Assembly (NCBI RefSeq): GCF_963678635.1
Contig: NC_087062.1
Coordinates: 14,058,670 to 14,122,669 of the forward strand
Direction: 5' to 3'
Source: Symsagittifera roscoffensis
Lineage: Eukaryota; Xenacoelomorpha; Acoela; Convolutidae
Length of the DNA stretch: 64,000 bases
Of the stretch, positions 33,141-44,989 are shown piece after piece (position 1 is the stretch's first letter; the number at the start of each line of letters is the position of its first letter). Made by a program: the position numbers and the translations under genes. Under the pieces are notes generated by a model that was not told where the DNA came from, made no database searches, and saw nothing but the letters and a program-made list of their open reading frames with translations.

Positions 33141-36100
33141 GCCTGACATGCCAGATCGATTTTGTCCTCAGAATCGATTAAGACTGCCTTCCGACCGTTC
33201 AACTGATCTTGTGACAGAAACAACTCGTTCTGTTTTCATAGCCTCACAGCATGACTCAGCAGGACTTTTACTTTGGCTTTTCGGTACAGAATATAAGGTA
33301 TTAACAGTCAGGCACACATTTTTAGCAACTTGATTTTACAAAACCCTTTCATGTGCTTTGTAAGGTCTCTAATTTTTTTTCAACTCTCTTTCAAACAGTT
33401 TTCCTTCAAATCCCAATCTGAAATTTTTCTTTCGAATGCTTCAAACCCAAATTTGAACAACAATGGTTAATACTACTTCATTTGCTTTCTCATGTGTTCG
33501 CTAGGGACTCTTTCTAAGATGTCAACGTGACCTGGAAACCGAAAAAAAAGTCAAACTTGGCTCCAGAAAGATCTTTCTTTTTGATAAAATGCAAATGCTT
33601 TACAGACAATTTCAAATAAATCCATTGCTGTAGTATAATCAAAGACGTGAATGCTCTCAAAAGAAATACATTTTCTCACTATTTCAAGAAATTCACTTCA
33701 ATCCCCTGCATAGTGAGAATGGAACTTACAACAAACACTGTTATCTTCTTTTAACATGCAATCCAATTGAGTTGAACTCCTCGATATCCAGAATCGAGCA
33801 CAAAAAAAAATTCTTTGGATACAGGAGGGTCTGCGCCGAAGAATGAAATTTTTTTCTCAGGAAATCTCTAACGATGGTTAATACTCTACCAGTTTTATCC
33901 ACCACGGAGGCTGCCTGGTAGTTTTGTCCCTGGCATTAACACTGTTAGTTTAATCCACCATGGAGGCTACTTGGTAGTTTTAACCCTGGCATTAACACTG
34001 GCAGCTACTTAGTAGTGTTCTCCCATTTTCTCCCTAGTTTTCACCCCTTTCTTTCAAAGTCACTTTCAAATTCTTTTCAAAGATACTTGTCCATTTTTGT
34101 TGCTCAAGAGTTTTTTTATTTTTTTCATTCAACTCTTCTTCTTTCTCCACCATTTCTTTACTTTTCTGCCTCGAGTTCAACTTTCCTGCCCTTGATATGC
34201 ATTTGATTCATTTGCAACACATCTTGCCCAGATTCAAGGCCTACAACATTCACCGGGTGACGCTTCACTTCAACAACTCATTATACACATCATATTCTAG
34301 AGAAAAAGATATCCTAGACAACATATTCACGGTTGCTTTTGAGTAACAACCCATCAGGATTTTTACATCGCTCATATCTCTCCCGGTTATCTCTTTCTCA
34401 TATCATTCTAGTCGTTCAATATTTCTTTAATTCGATTCCGCTTGAAGATGTGGGCACCACGACATTCTCGACAGTTTCCAGACTGCATACAGATTTGTGT
34501 ACAAGAAATTCTTGCTTCTCACCTATCTCAACTAATCTTTCTTTTTATACCTGGGAACACAGATCATTTTTGATTCACACTAACGAATCAAGCATTAATT
34601 CTGCATTTTCTTTTAAGAGCGTTCATCTCCAGCAAACTTTCCGCCAAAATTTCAACAACATTGCAACCTAAAAACTGAGCTAGGCCAGCCCAGTTTCTAC
34701 GCTCGAGAAATACTGGTAAGCATATCCCATAACCCCAGAAAAATGTTGATAATCGCCTTTCTTTGGGAGTTGGAAGTCTTCTGGCTTGATCAATTCTCAG
34801 TGTATATCGTGGTTGCTGTCAAAAATTTTTTTAAGCAGGTCGATTTAAGAATGATTTTCTAGAAAATCTCTAGTTTCGTAGCGATACTCTAATTTGATCA
34901 ACGTTTTTGATCCGTTTGTTGTGATATAAAATTAACGCAATACTCGAGACTCGGATTTCTCTTCCTTTTTGGTGACTATCTGATGACAGGCCACAATCTC
35001 AGCGTTTGGAATAATTGAAACAACCCACCTCACAAAGCCTATTGCACCACGTTTTTCAGCCAAAAACTTTCCGTCATCTTTGCGAGTGTTATTTGACGCT
35101 TACATATCATGAATGCTCAAGATCTTAACCTTCAACGTCACATTATCTTGCGACATCAGATCCTCCAGTTTTACACTCGTCAGGCACCAGGAAACCAACA
35201 ACTGAGCCTCTGTATTAAGAGACTGGTTCACTATCAAGGGGTTTGACGACGAAGGAGCACTTATCTCATTTTCAAATCATTCTCGTAGCAACTTTACCCA
35301 AGACTAGCCAACTGACTTCTGCACTCCAGATTTTTTTCCCGCAGATTGCTGGATGCCCCAGCCTCTTCTTGTCCTGGCTAAGCCCGTATTCTGTCGCTTC
35401 AGACATTTTGCTAGCTCTTTTTTTTCCGTTGAGGCTAGTCACCATGTGCTAGCTGCCTTCCGCGAGAGGTCATTTCGAAGGAATTTTCTGTCACTTGGCC
35501 ATATCTTCTGATGCTGGCTAGAAATTCACTTCAAAGTGACATCGACCTCTCGTGTTTGTCCACTCATGCAGCCTTGCTTCACGTTCTTTTTCCGTTGTTT
35601 GTGATCATTCTCGGTCACATACTCTAGACTTGTCACAAGTTCTCATTTGTTATATACTTCATTCAGCTTCCTGAGCGTGAGGTTGTTCCTATAAATTGCG
35701 GTTTTTCGTCTGGCTATAATCATTAGAAGTATTTTTTTTAGGTTTGTCTTCGAGATTGTTGTCCCAATGGGCTGGGTTTGTCACTTTATTTTTATGCACT
35801 TTGGTTCTGGTAGAGATGGAGTTGTGACAGGCACATGGATTTAACTCCACTTTTGCATTCTTCGTCTTCTAATATTGGCATAATCTAACATTTTGGCAAG
35901 TTTCTTTAGTTTCGCTAATGAAAGGGTTTTTATATATTTTTGTAATGATTTATTAGACTAATAGAATAAAAAGTTTTAGCTCTTACAGCATCAATTTTGT
36001 TTATTTTCTAGATAAATTTTCTGTTTAAAGATAGAGGCATTGTTGCTGGTCCCACTCCTCTCATCTGCTTTTTTCCAAATAGCGACTCTCGAGCTGCAGG

Positions 36101-37320
36101 GTCCAAACCCATTCACATCATTCAAAAAGTTTTACTTAAACTCGTCCAAGTCAACCCTCATGACAACGCCCCGATTGAAATCAATTTTTAAAAAGTATTC
36201 AATTGCTCAACACTCTAAGTTATCAGAAAGCTGACTTTTTTTCCTAATCTAAGATATTGCCCTCTCGGCAAAAGTCACTCAAAATTTTGACACCCTGGAC
36301 TGCAGGATGCTCCAAAGAGAGAGCTTTAGCTTTTTAGGAGTTCCTAGCGGAGGTGTGGGGTATCCACCAAAACCGTATCGCTCAGAACCCCAAGACGTTT
36401 TCTGGTCGTCCATCGTCTTTATTGTTCTCGTAGCTCGTTAGGCGCAGCTTGAGTAGCCTCTCAAACTTCCGTGTCTATTAGCTTCATGTTACTGGTCTCA
36501 TCGCCCATCTCCTACCATATAGTCATCCTCATGTCGTCTCGCTTACGAGATCTTTCCAGAATACAAATAAGGTGGCTTCATTGCTTTGGTTACGAACAAC
36601 TCTATCTTCAACTGGTTGTTGTCTGCTTTATCCAATCGCTCCTGCGAGAAACATAATTAGACATCAGTGAAGATGATCCTTCTTTGATCAAACTTTTTGT
36701 TTCGTTTTGTCTCGGTGACAGAAATGGCGTTTGTTTTTTGTCACATGCGTGTCGACAGATCGTTGTCTCAATGATTTGTAGAGAAGGAAATGGTTGCAGT
36801 AAAATCTTGAGAGACTTTCGCCGAGAGGGTGAAATCTTTGATAATAAAAAGTCAGCTTTCTTGAATACTTTGAGTGTTGAGCAATTTAATACCTTCGTAA
36901 TACCGTCTTAATACTTTCTGTTGAGCAATTGAATACTTTCTGTGAGCGGCTGCTCTCTAAACTTTTTTCATAGACTCTGCGTCCCAATCTACCCGAGTTC
37001 ATCAAATTCACAGGTAAGAAATGCGGGTTCAGGGGAGGTCACGAGGTTCATGATCATGTCAAGTTCCTCAAAGGACGCTGAGAGACGTAGTTCAGCCACT
37101 CTTGCTCTGATTTGAGTCCAAAATGAATTCAAACCTTGGAAAGTGCCTGGGATACTAGCACTGGGATACTAACTATTTACTGCAGAAACAGGAGGACAAG
37201 ACTCTGTTTGAGTGTAGAGGTATGGCTTCAATCATAATTTCTAATCTTCAACTTTTTTTTCTTTCTGATCAAGAATCATGTTGAAGTCACCATTACGAGA
37301 CCAAACTGTGCATTCTGTGC
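33141..37320. other. Mostly unannotated DNA
   Basis: No supportable gene in 4.2 kb. A 64-bp direct repeat (two copies plus a part) lies at about 33,890-34,010, marked by CCTGGCATTAACACTG. A weak relative of the 204-bp repeat is at 33,680-33,810 and a module copy at 34,905-35,090. The remainder has only short frames with no recognisable motif. Confidence 0.4.
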
Positions 37321-37321
37321 A

Positions 37322-39925
37322 TTGTAAGCGGAACCCGCAACAGCCCAAAATCAGTTTTTTCGCGTAATCTTCATGTCGTTATCTTTGTCGCGTAATCTTC
37401 ATTGTGACAGCTGTAAGTGGAAACCGCAAATTGCAAGTGGAATCCGCAAATTGTAGGTGGAATCCGTAAACTGTCAGTGGAATACGCACTTTGTTTGCAT
37501 TTACAAAGATGTTTATATGTAGTAACGTTTTAATTTATATATTTTACTTAATAGCTGGTCACCAGCAAGTTTAATCTCAATCACTAAATTGATAAGCTAT
37601 CAGTTGCATACCTGTCAATCTCAATTTCTGTCACCAACATCGACCTCAATTTCTGCAACCCAACTTCGATCTCATTTCTTGTCAACCCAAATGTGATCTC
37701 AATTTCTTGCCATCAATCTCAAATCGATCTCAACTCCTGTCAACCCAATTTTGATCTCAATTCCTGCCATCAATCTCAATTCCTGCAAAGTGATCAAACT
37801 GAACAACTATGAAATGAACTTGCATCTAAATTCATCTTTTCATTTCAATCAATTAATTCAATTAATTTAGTTCAGCCTTTTTCGAGTATTTCCAAACTGC
37901 GAACATGAAGTTTGATGAAGCAACATACTTTTGTTTTTGAAATTAACAACTATTTTAGCTGAAGTTGTTCGAGTTTTGTTAATTTTTATCTAAAATGGAT
38001 TAACTCAAATTGGTTTCGCTTAATAGATAACTTACTCCCTACAAGCAAATTACTCTAAATAGATAGTTTACTCCCTATGAGCATCTTTGTCGGCCAGCAT
38101 AATTTTCAGACCATAAAACATGCTGCATACAATAAAAAGAATACGGCAAACTACGGTTAATTTCAAGAGCTCAAACGAAAATAAGCAGTCATAACAACAA
38201 ACAGTAAACAGTTGAAGTTAATCATTTCAAATCATACATAAACTCATGGGCAGACTCGGCCATAATATCTCGAAATACCTCCCGATAGTTATCCTCGATG
38301 GCATACTCACCACGGCATGCATTTATATGGCATCGGATTGTGCTCATGAGAAAATCTCTGTGTTTGTTGAACTTGAGAGGTTTGATCAGAGTGTCCCGCT
38401 CTCGTTCGTTTATTTGTTTGCAACAAATTCCATTTTTGGCCAAGCACAGAATCCCAAGGTTGATGGCATCCAAAAAGTCCTGATGTTAAACTGCCCAAAA
38501 ATTTAACAACACACTGTGTGGAGGATAAACCAATGGCCTTCCTGGTTACTGGTGTAGCTGGAAACAATACAAAAGTTTGCCCTGTTTTTTTTTCGTCATC
38601 AAGCCAACGCATCTTTTTATTGCCGAAAACAAGGCAAAAGATTGGCTAATTTCGTGAGTGATATCATTGAGACCGCAGCTAATTTCGTTCTGAAACCAAG
38701 CACAACAAAATAAATAATATTTGTTTTCGGAAAAAACAACGAAATTCAAAAAAAAAACAAAGCTAAAACCCAGAAAAAAAACAAAGCCAATAGAGAAGGC
38801 ATTTGATCGTTTCTTCGTGCAATCGAGTTTCGTATAATCAATTTTTCTTCCTAACTTTTTCTTTCGTAACGTTTCTCCGGTGCGCAAGATGGTCGATTCT
38901 AGCTATAATCACAAAACAGAATACTGTGTATATCTAGAATACGGTAAACTATAATACCGATAAAAACAAGATAATAAGTTTATAATACCGATAAAAATTA
39001 ATACCAATTTCAGTTGCATCCGGAAATGCAGTATAAATTTTTCCGGATATCAGATGAAGTCGATGATCAAATACAGGTTATCAGGATAGTTGGATGTGAT
39101 TAGTTAGTGAGTGGATTAGTTACACATTTGATTAGTTACATGATACTTTACCTGTATTACACTGTTGATGCATGGAGCAAACTTCAAAGGAATGTCATTT
39201 TCTGGCGACTCAATATAATCAAGGCGACTCAAAATATCTTCCTGTGGTTTTTCCTCCTCGTTTATTTTTTTTTTAAAAAAAGAGGATATTTTTTTCCAGT
39301 TTTCAGAGAATGTTTCAATGTAGCTTTAAAAAACTCCAATCAAACCGTCCTTTATCTCAACTCAAAAACTGAACCATCTCAACTCAAATGAAATGCTGAT
39401 GAGTGCGATGATGGTTTCTAAACCAACTGAACCTTCTCATCTCAAATACTGATGAGTGATGATGATTTTTGAACCAACAGAACCATTTCATCTCAAGGGG
39501 ATGAGTGACTGAACTTCCATTTCAAACCTGAAATGCAATTTCAAATCCTCAACTGCCATTTCAAACCCATTTCAAACCCCAAATGGTTTTCGATGATTGT
39601 ATTTTCCGATCCCAAAAAACCATCCGATTATCTGATGATCGATAAAGATTTGGCATCCGCACCGAATTAATTAACCAATGTTTTAAGTTTCGTTTGTGGA
39701 TACCGCTGAAAAATGGATGAGTCCTTCCTTTCAAATTGCGCGCTGCTTTCGCTAATAATTCCACCTCAAGCTTTTAATTGTTCATATGCAAATTCAAAAA
39801 TAAACAAAAAAGCGGAATCCACTTACAGTTTGCGGAATCCGCTTACATTTGCGGATTCCGCTTACATTTGCGGTTCCACTTACATTTTGCGGAATCCAAT
39901 TACAGTTGCGGAATCCAAAACAACT
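37322..39925. repeat. Inverted pair of about 20-bp minisatellites
   Basis: At 37,322 and 37,405-37,490 the plus strand carries units of the form GTAAGTGGAATCCGCAAAT. At 39,808-39,925 the same unit occurs four to five times in the opposite orientation. The enclosed 2.3 kb could be a fold-back or TIR element with subterminal repeats. A second minisatellite (ATCTCAATTTCTG-type, about 30 bp) lies at 37,610-37,800, and a CATCTCAACTC-type one at 39,355-39,520. No transposase was recognised inside. Confidence 0.5.
38222..38479 (-). CDS. Exon-like frame, unknown protein
   Basis: An open stretch ending FMYDLK-stop, preceded by a possible acceptor (AACATCAG). It reads DFLDAINLGILCLAKNGICC and continues mixed hydrophilic to the end. 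A second exon-like piece in the same frame is at 38,689-38,546, with a good TTTCAG acceptor at 38,690. I could not find a phase-compatible donor to connect them. It lies between the inverted minisatellites and may belong to that element. Confidence 0.25.
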   Translation of the reverse strand, partial: DFLDAINLGILCLAKNGICCKQINERERDTLIKPLKFNKHRDFLMSTIRCHINACRGEYAIEDNYREVFRDIMAESAHEFMYDLK

Positions 39926-40020
39926 AGCTTTTTTTGCTTGTTGCGCAATCCGCAGCAAAACAAATGTGCCGAGAAAATTTAAGTTACAGGTATTTGTTCG
40001 CAGAATCCATTGGAATGTTG

Positions 40021-40614
40021 TTAAAGGAGTCCACTTTCATTTTGGAACATATTTAAGGCCTTGTCTATTGAATCCAGGAACATACACACAAAGTTGTGCC
40101 TATACAGTGCACAGTTTGGCCTCGTAATGACCGTGCAAATCTTGAATTTTTTTGAGTCGAATTTTATCCGGACCTCTTCTATTACGCATAATACTTGTCT
40201 GACAGACATGCACGTCATCTTTTGTTGATCGCCCATGGAAATAACGTTAGTAGCGTTCATCATGGTCCCTGCATCCGTTTTCTTGTGTTCCAAGATGTCT
40301 ACAGAAGCCAACATCTCAGCAAACCTGCTGCAAAAAAAGTCCCTAACTAGGATGTCATCGATTATCAGGCAGATGGCTCCTTCAGATATTCCACGCTTCG
40401 ACTAGCCAAGACGATTATTGAAAGCGGCTCACCTGATTCTCTGATCAATGTTCCATTTAGTGGCATGATGTTGTTTATATAGCCACTTATAATTTACCTG
40501 TAAATGTTCAAGGCAACTACTTGAATCGAGTGTAAATTTCGTGCTGTTTTGATTTCTTCTGGGGTGACTGGTTTTAATGTTCGAGGTCTGGTTCTGTCCG
40601 TATGGTGTCTTCAT
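40021..40614 (-). CDS. Candidate two-exon gene, unknown protein of about 162 residues
   Basis: Exon 1 runs from ATG 40,614 to 40,433 and ends at a strong donor (CAG then GTGAGC). Exon 2 runs from 40,327, after a T-rich acceptor ending TTTTGCAG, to the stop at 40,021-40,023. The phase is kept (2 then 1), giving a 105-bp intron. Exon 2 encodes alternating hydrophobic and helical stretches (ATNVISMGDQQKM, VRQVLCVIEEV, FKICTVITRPNC), which could fit a small alpha/beta fold. No family recognised; no polyadenylation signal is obvious. Confidence 0.4.
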
Positions 40615-41228
40615 CTGTACGTTTCTTGTACTACTCTAGCTACTTCCTCCGGGCGTGAAGCTAGGCATGGATACGTATAGGGTACTCTGGCTCGTCTCGG
40701 CAGATTTTTTGTCCCTGAGCTTTTCTATCTAGACTAAAGCGTGCCGCATCTCTGAATACAGCGTCCATATTAATTGTTGGGTTCTGGTCGGGATCGTGTA
40801 GGAGAAAATTCATTCAATCTTGCCAGCTCGGTCGGTTCATTTTAATTAGTTTTTGTTCGTACATTTGCTGCATTTGCTCATTCCCTAGCTGTTTTTCATC
40901 ACTATTTTGATCTATATGCAGAAATTATTAGTTCTGGTTGAATTTGATGTTTGTTATTGTTGTTGCTTATGAAAGAAACAGCAATCAATGAAGAAAACCG
41001 ACAACAGTTTCTTCTTAAAAAGGTATCAACAACTGAGGGACAGGATGAAGATTATGGAGCATAGAAAATAGTCGAGGACAGGAGAACAGAGAAACTTTGG
41101 TTTTTAAGCTTTTTTTGACCAACTTTATCTGTCTACTTATGGGAAGAAACGAGCGATTATTTCTTATCAATTTAAAAACGATAAGAAGGAGATGATTGAA
41201 GGAAAACTTTTTCAAAATTTTATAACTT
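40615..41228. other. No feature seen
   Basis: About 600 bp of ordinary AT-rich sequence with only short unconvincing frames. Confidence 0.4.
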
Positions 41229-42093
41229 CCCGGGTTGACCAAAAATGCTAGTCATACAATTTTCATATATAGAAAAATGCTAATCATACACTTTTCATGC
41301 AATTCCATAAGTACAGAAAATTGCATGAAAGGCCTATGATTAGTATTTTTTCATATATGGAAATTGTATGACTAGCATTTTTCCACAAACCAAAAATATT
41401 GATTTTTTACATTTTAATTTCTGAAAATTTTTTCGTTGTGTTCTTAACCCAACACAAATGACATAAACCTTGGTTACTCATGCGTAGTAGACAAAGGATT
41501 GGCCGTCGCGCATTAAAAATGTTCAAAGAAGAATATTTCTAAAATTTGATTTTTTTAAATTACCAAACATTGATCAAGGCATACAAAAACATGTCATACA
41601 AAAGAAAGAGGAGTTTTAAGCGTTTTTGAAAAAAGTTATGAAGAGAAAAGGAAAAAAATCCAATATTAGTTTATCCAGGACTACGTTATACACACAAAAA
41701 ATTAAATTTTGCATGCAAAATTTTTTTTTTCAAAAATTGTTTGTTTGAGTACGAAAATCAATTTGCGGTTAAAAGTCACAAAAAAATATTGGGGGCAATT
41801 TCAAAAATACTTCGAAAAACTTTGAAATTTTTGTCGCCGCCATCGAAAAAAATGCTAGTCATACCTTTTCATATATGGAAATTGTAAGATTAGCATTCTT
41901 TTTGACAAAAAGTTTTTCCTTTTTATTTAGTACGATACACCGAGTTTTATGACAAAACAAGAGAAAAGTTTTTCGAAAAATCGACGACACCATTTTAGCA
42001 AAATGTATGAAATTTGTATGATTAGTATTTTTCATAGACTTAGTTTATGGAACTGTATGATTAGCATTTTTGGTCTATGGAGGTCAACCCGGG
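41229..42093. mobile_element. 865-bp non-autonomous inverted-repeat element
   Basis: The left end reads CCCGGGTTGACC then AAAAATGCTAGTCATACA. The right end, reverse-complemented, reads CCCGGGTTGACC, nine extra bases, then AAAAATGCTAATCATACA. Further inverted copies of the TGCTAGTCATAC module occur at 41,275-41,295, 41,353-41,382, 41,848-41,898 and 42,010-42,035, so the ends form nested hairpins. Only a short Arg-rich remnant near 41,485-41,540 might be old coding sequence. The target-site duplication is not clear. Confidence 0.6.
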
Positions 42094-42837
42094 TTGGTAA
42101 AATAAAAAAAACAAGGTATATTTTCTCATTCTTTGCAAACTGTCTTGCAAATTTGTCCTTTTTCTAAACCCCTAATATCCAATTAAATTGATTTAACGTT
42201 GAGCTCAGGTCTTGGTTTTGCAAAAATTTTTAATATTTACCTGAAATTTTGTGGTCATTTAAATTGGTTGTTGATGGTGTGGTAGAAAAAAAATCCTGTA
42301 GAAAACTTTTACGATGAATTTTTTGACATAAAGGAAAAAAAGTTTTTTTTATCAATCATAATAAATAATTGACGTTTTGTTTTGCATATTTTGGCTTGTT
42401 TGATAGAGTTTATCAACTTGACGGAAATTAACTTGTGAGACAGCTAAACTAACACCGATAACAACTTAACCTGAATAAATGAGGAATTGAAACAGACAGT
42501 GAGGATTTTTTCTGTGCTCGGCCTTCAATGCTTACTGGTTACTTTTTTTGTAGAAAATAAGAAACAGCACTAAGACTATACGGTTTAAACAGGATTGATA
42601 TGACTTGTAACCTATAGGTTGATGACACAATCGGTTTTGTCTGAGTAGGTTGAGATCATGTGCTTTGCGCTCAGAGAATCCATTTTTTGCAAGCGAAAAC
42701 GAACAGCAAAAAGACACAGAATTGTTTGACGAGTTGGAGCGGGCTTTTTGTACGATCGGGCTTGTCAAAGAAAAAAACAGGAACAAAAAAAAATAAGAAA
42801 AAAGAAGTTAGCCACTTTAAGAAACATAATAAGCAGT
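42094..42837. other. No feature seen
   Basis: AT-rich DNA with long A and T runs and no recognisable repeat or gene. Confidence 0.4.
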
Positions 42838-44152
42838 ACAGAGCTGATTTAAATTATCCGGACTAAAGGTGTGAAAAAAAACCGAACAAGGCGTTAATAT
42901 TCAAAAAAACTATCATGATTCAAACTTAACGGTTTTGTACAGAATTCTGCTACCTTCAACAACAAATATAGTGTTCAAAAAACCTAAATAAAAACGTTGT
43001 TACATTTTTATGGGCTTATTTTCGCTTCGGAAAAATTCCAAGTTTTGAAACTTCACTTAAAAGTTTCAGTTCACGTAGAATATTGAAAAAAAAAAACTAA
43101 AGTTCCTAATTCTACCGCGTGGGATTTTTTAGAGAAATGCCGTAGGTTGGAAAATGGGCATTATTGTAAAGCCAAAAAGGTCGGTTGGCCGAAAAAAAAC
43201 TACCGTATATCTATTTGATAGCAAAAAAATTTACCTTTGCGACGTCTCAGGAGCTTCGAAAAAAATTGAACCATTTTTTCATATTTGTCAGCCAGCCAAA
43301 ATTGATCAATTTTGATCAAGAAAGGACTAATAGCACGAGTCAGCGCCAAAAAACCCAAAATTTTGGATCATCAACTAAAAAAACGCAAAAATTGGTGCCA
43401 AAATTTTCGAGAAAAGCAAGATCATTTTTGGGAAATTGTGGGTTTTTTCAGAAAAAATCACCGTTGAATTATACTACAGCGCCAAGAACTATCTGAGACG
43501 AACCCCAAATTTGCGTTATCATCCCGATTATATACCTCCAATGGCAAAATGTGGTGGAAAAAGGGTGATTCTTTGGGGCTATATAAAACTTTCGGGGGAA
43601 AAATTTGGTTGTCATCGACGGAAACATTAATCATTCCAAAAATTGCAAATTGCTTGAAACCATTTTGATGGAAAACATTTTTCTGGACAACATTTTCCAG
43701 CAAGACAATGCCAGTTGCCATAATTACAACTTTTCAACAAATTTTTTTCAGGAAAATGCTTTTCAAGTTTTGGAAAATTGGCCCCCACAATCTCCAGATT
43801 TGAAAATTATTGAAAACTTATAGAAGTACATGAAACAGAAGATTCGTGAAAAACACCCTGCAACAGTTAAAAAAACTTATTCGTCAAGGTTTTGAAACAG
43901 TTTTGGCAATTCCGGACGACTACAATCATTGGTTATATCGGAGCAGTCGTCATAGAATAAATGCAGTGCTAAAAGTAATGGTTATCATACCAAATACTAA
44001 ATTTCTTGAATTTCGTTTAACTTTTTTGTGTATCCTTTAATTAATTAAATAATTTTATGTAATTGTTAAAAAAAGTGTAACTAGGTGTTAATAATAATAG
44101 AGTTCTTAGTTTTCACAACTCTTCTTAGTCCGGATAATTTAAATCAGCTTTG
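42838..44152 (+). mobile_element. Tc1/mariner-type transposon with terminal inverted repeats
   Basis: Left end 42,838-42,867 and right end 44,125-44,152 share AGCTGATTTAAATTATCCGG and flanking bases in inverted orientation. They enclose about 1.25 kb that holds one decayed transposase. The left end is preceded by TA, as expected for this superfamily; on the right the TA is not obvious. The ends are better kept than the gene, consistent with mobilisation in trans or slow decay of the ends. Confidence 0.85.
43150..44040 (+). pseudogene. Tc1/mariner DD34E-type transposase, broken
   Basis: Pieces in all three frames follow the family order. A helix-turn-helix region lies near 43,215-43,400 (IAKKFTFATSQELRKKL). 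The catalytic-domain start is at 43,440-43,600 (LRRTPNLRYHPDYIPP, then GGKRVILWGYIKLSG). The second catalytic Asp is in DNIFQQDNASCHN (about 43,690-43,725), and the Glu is in WPPQSPDLKIIENL (about 43,780-43,820), followed by a stop where Trp is usual. At least three frame changes and several stops; no activity expected. Confidence 0.85.
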
Positions 44153-44690
44153 TTTTCTTGGTGCATAAATGAACGCAGCAATTTATGTTAAAAAAAAGAG
44201 AAAACCGTACTAAAGTTTTAAGGGAAAACTTTTCAACAGTTTTTTTGCCAGTTGACGTCATGAACAGGTTCGAATTAATGAGCGCGATCATTTCAATTTA
44301 ACCAAAGTCCTAATTTATGTTTTTGGGCTGTTGAAAGCCAAGATTGTTATGTTATGATATTTTGTTGGACAAGAAGTTTGCGGAAACAATTACAATTTCA
44401 TAAATTCACCTATAAGCCTTTTTGGTTACATTTCACAGGGTCGTGGACCAGAAAAACCAATCGATGGCCAATCTGGCATAACGTTCACTCATGATGCTGT
44501 ATGATTATAAGAAAAAGGCACAGGTAAAAAAGTTTTTGTCCCGCTTTCCAAAATGAAACTTATTCAATAGTTATAACGCTTACAGTAAGAACCTCGTGAT
44601 AGTTTAGCTATAATAAATAAAATTTAATAGCCTTGAGAAGTTTTGACTTATCAAAAACTTAGTATCTAAGGTTAGGCACATGGTCGTGAC
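44153..44690. other. No feature seen
   Basis: About 540 bp between the Tc1/mariner relic and the SINE candidate with nothing recognisable. Confidence 0.4.
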
Positions 44691-44694
44691 CTAG

Positions 44695-44850
44695 TTAGGC
44701 AAAACCGATTGCTTCATCCTATTAGTGGCATGGTGATGAAATGGTTACAACTCCGTCTCTCAATCGAAAGGTCTGATGTTGAATACCCACCGTGATCCGT
44801 GCTCATTGCTTGGGGATGAGGCAACATTACCCAGTCCAGAAAAATAACCA
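44695..44850 (+). repeat. tRNA-derived SINE candidate
   Basis: The stretch GGCATGGTGATGAAATGG resembles an A box, and GATGTTGAATACCC, about 50 bases later, resembles a B box, the internal promoter of RNA polymerase III. A conserved-looking tail follows (GGGGATGAGGCAAC, then CCCAGTCC). No cloverleaf with a sound anticodon arm is visible, so a functional tRNA is unlikely. Only one copy is in the window. Confidence 0.4.
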
Positions 44851-44989
44851 AAAAAACGGCATGTAGTTTCTAAACAGTGACACAACAGCGGTTCGCCGTG
44901 ATGAGCTGTACAGCTTGTATGTCAGTCCTTTCCCTCGTGGATATCGAATTTGGTTTAGCCGAATTTTATATTACAGAATTTATATTACA

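Noticed and set aside
38546-38887. Whole 113-residue minus frame as one protein
   Set aside because: Only the part after the TTTCAG at 38,690 looks coding; the front is Phe-rich, A/T-run-derived sequence.
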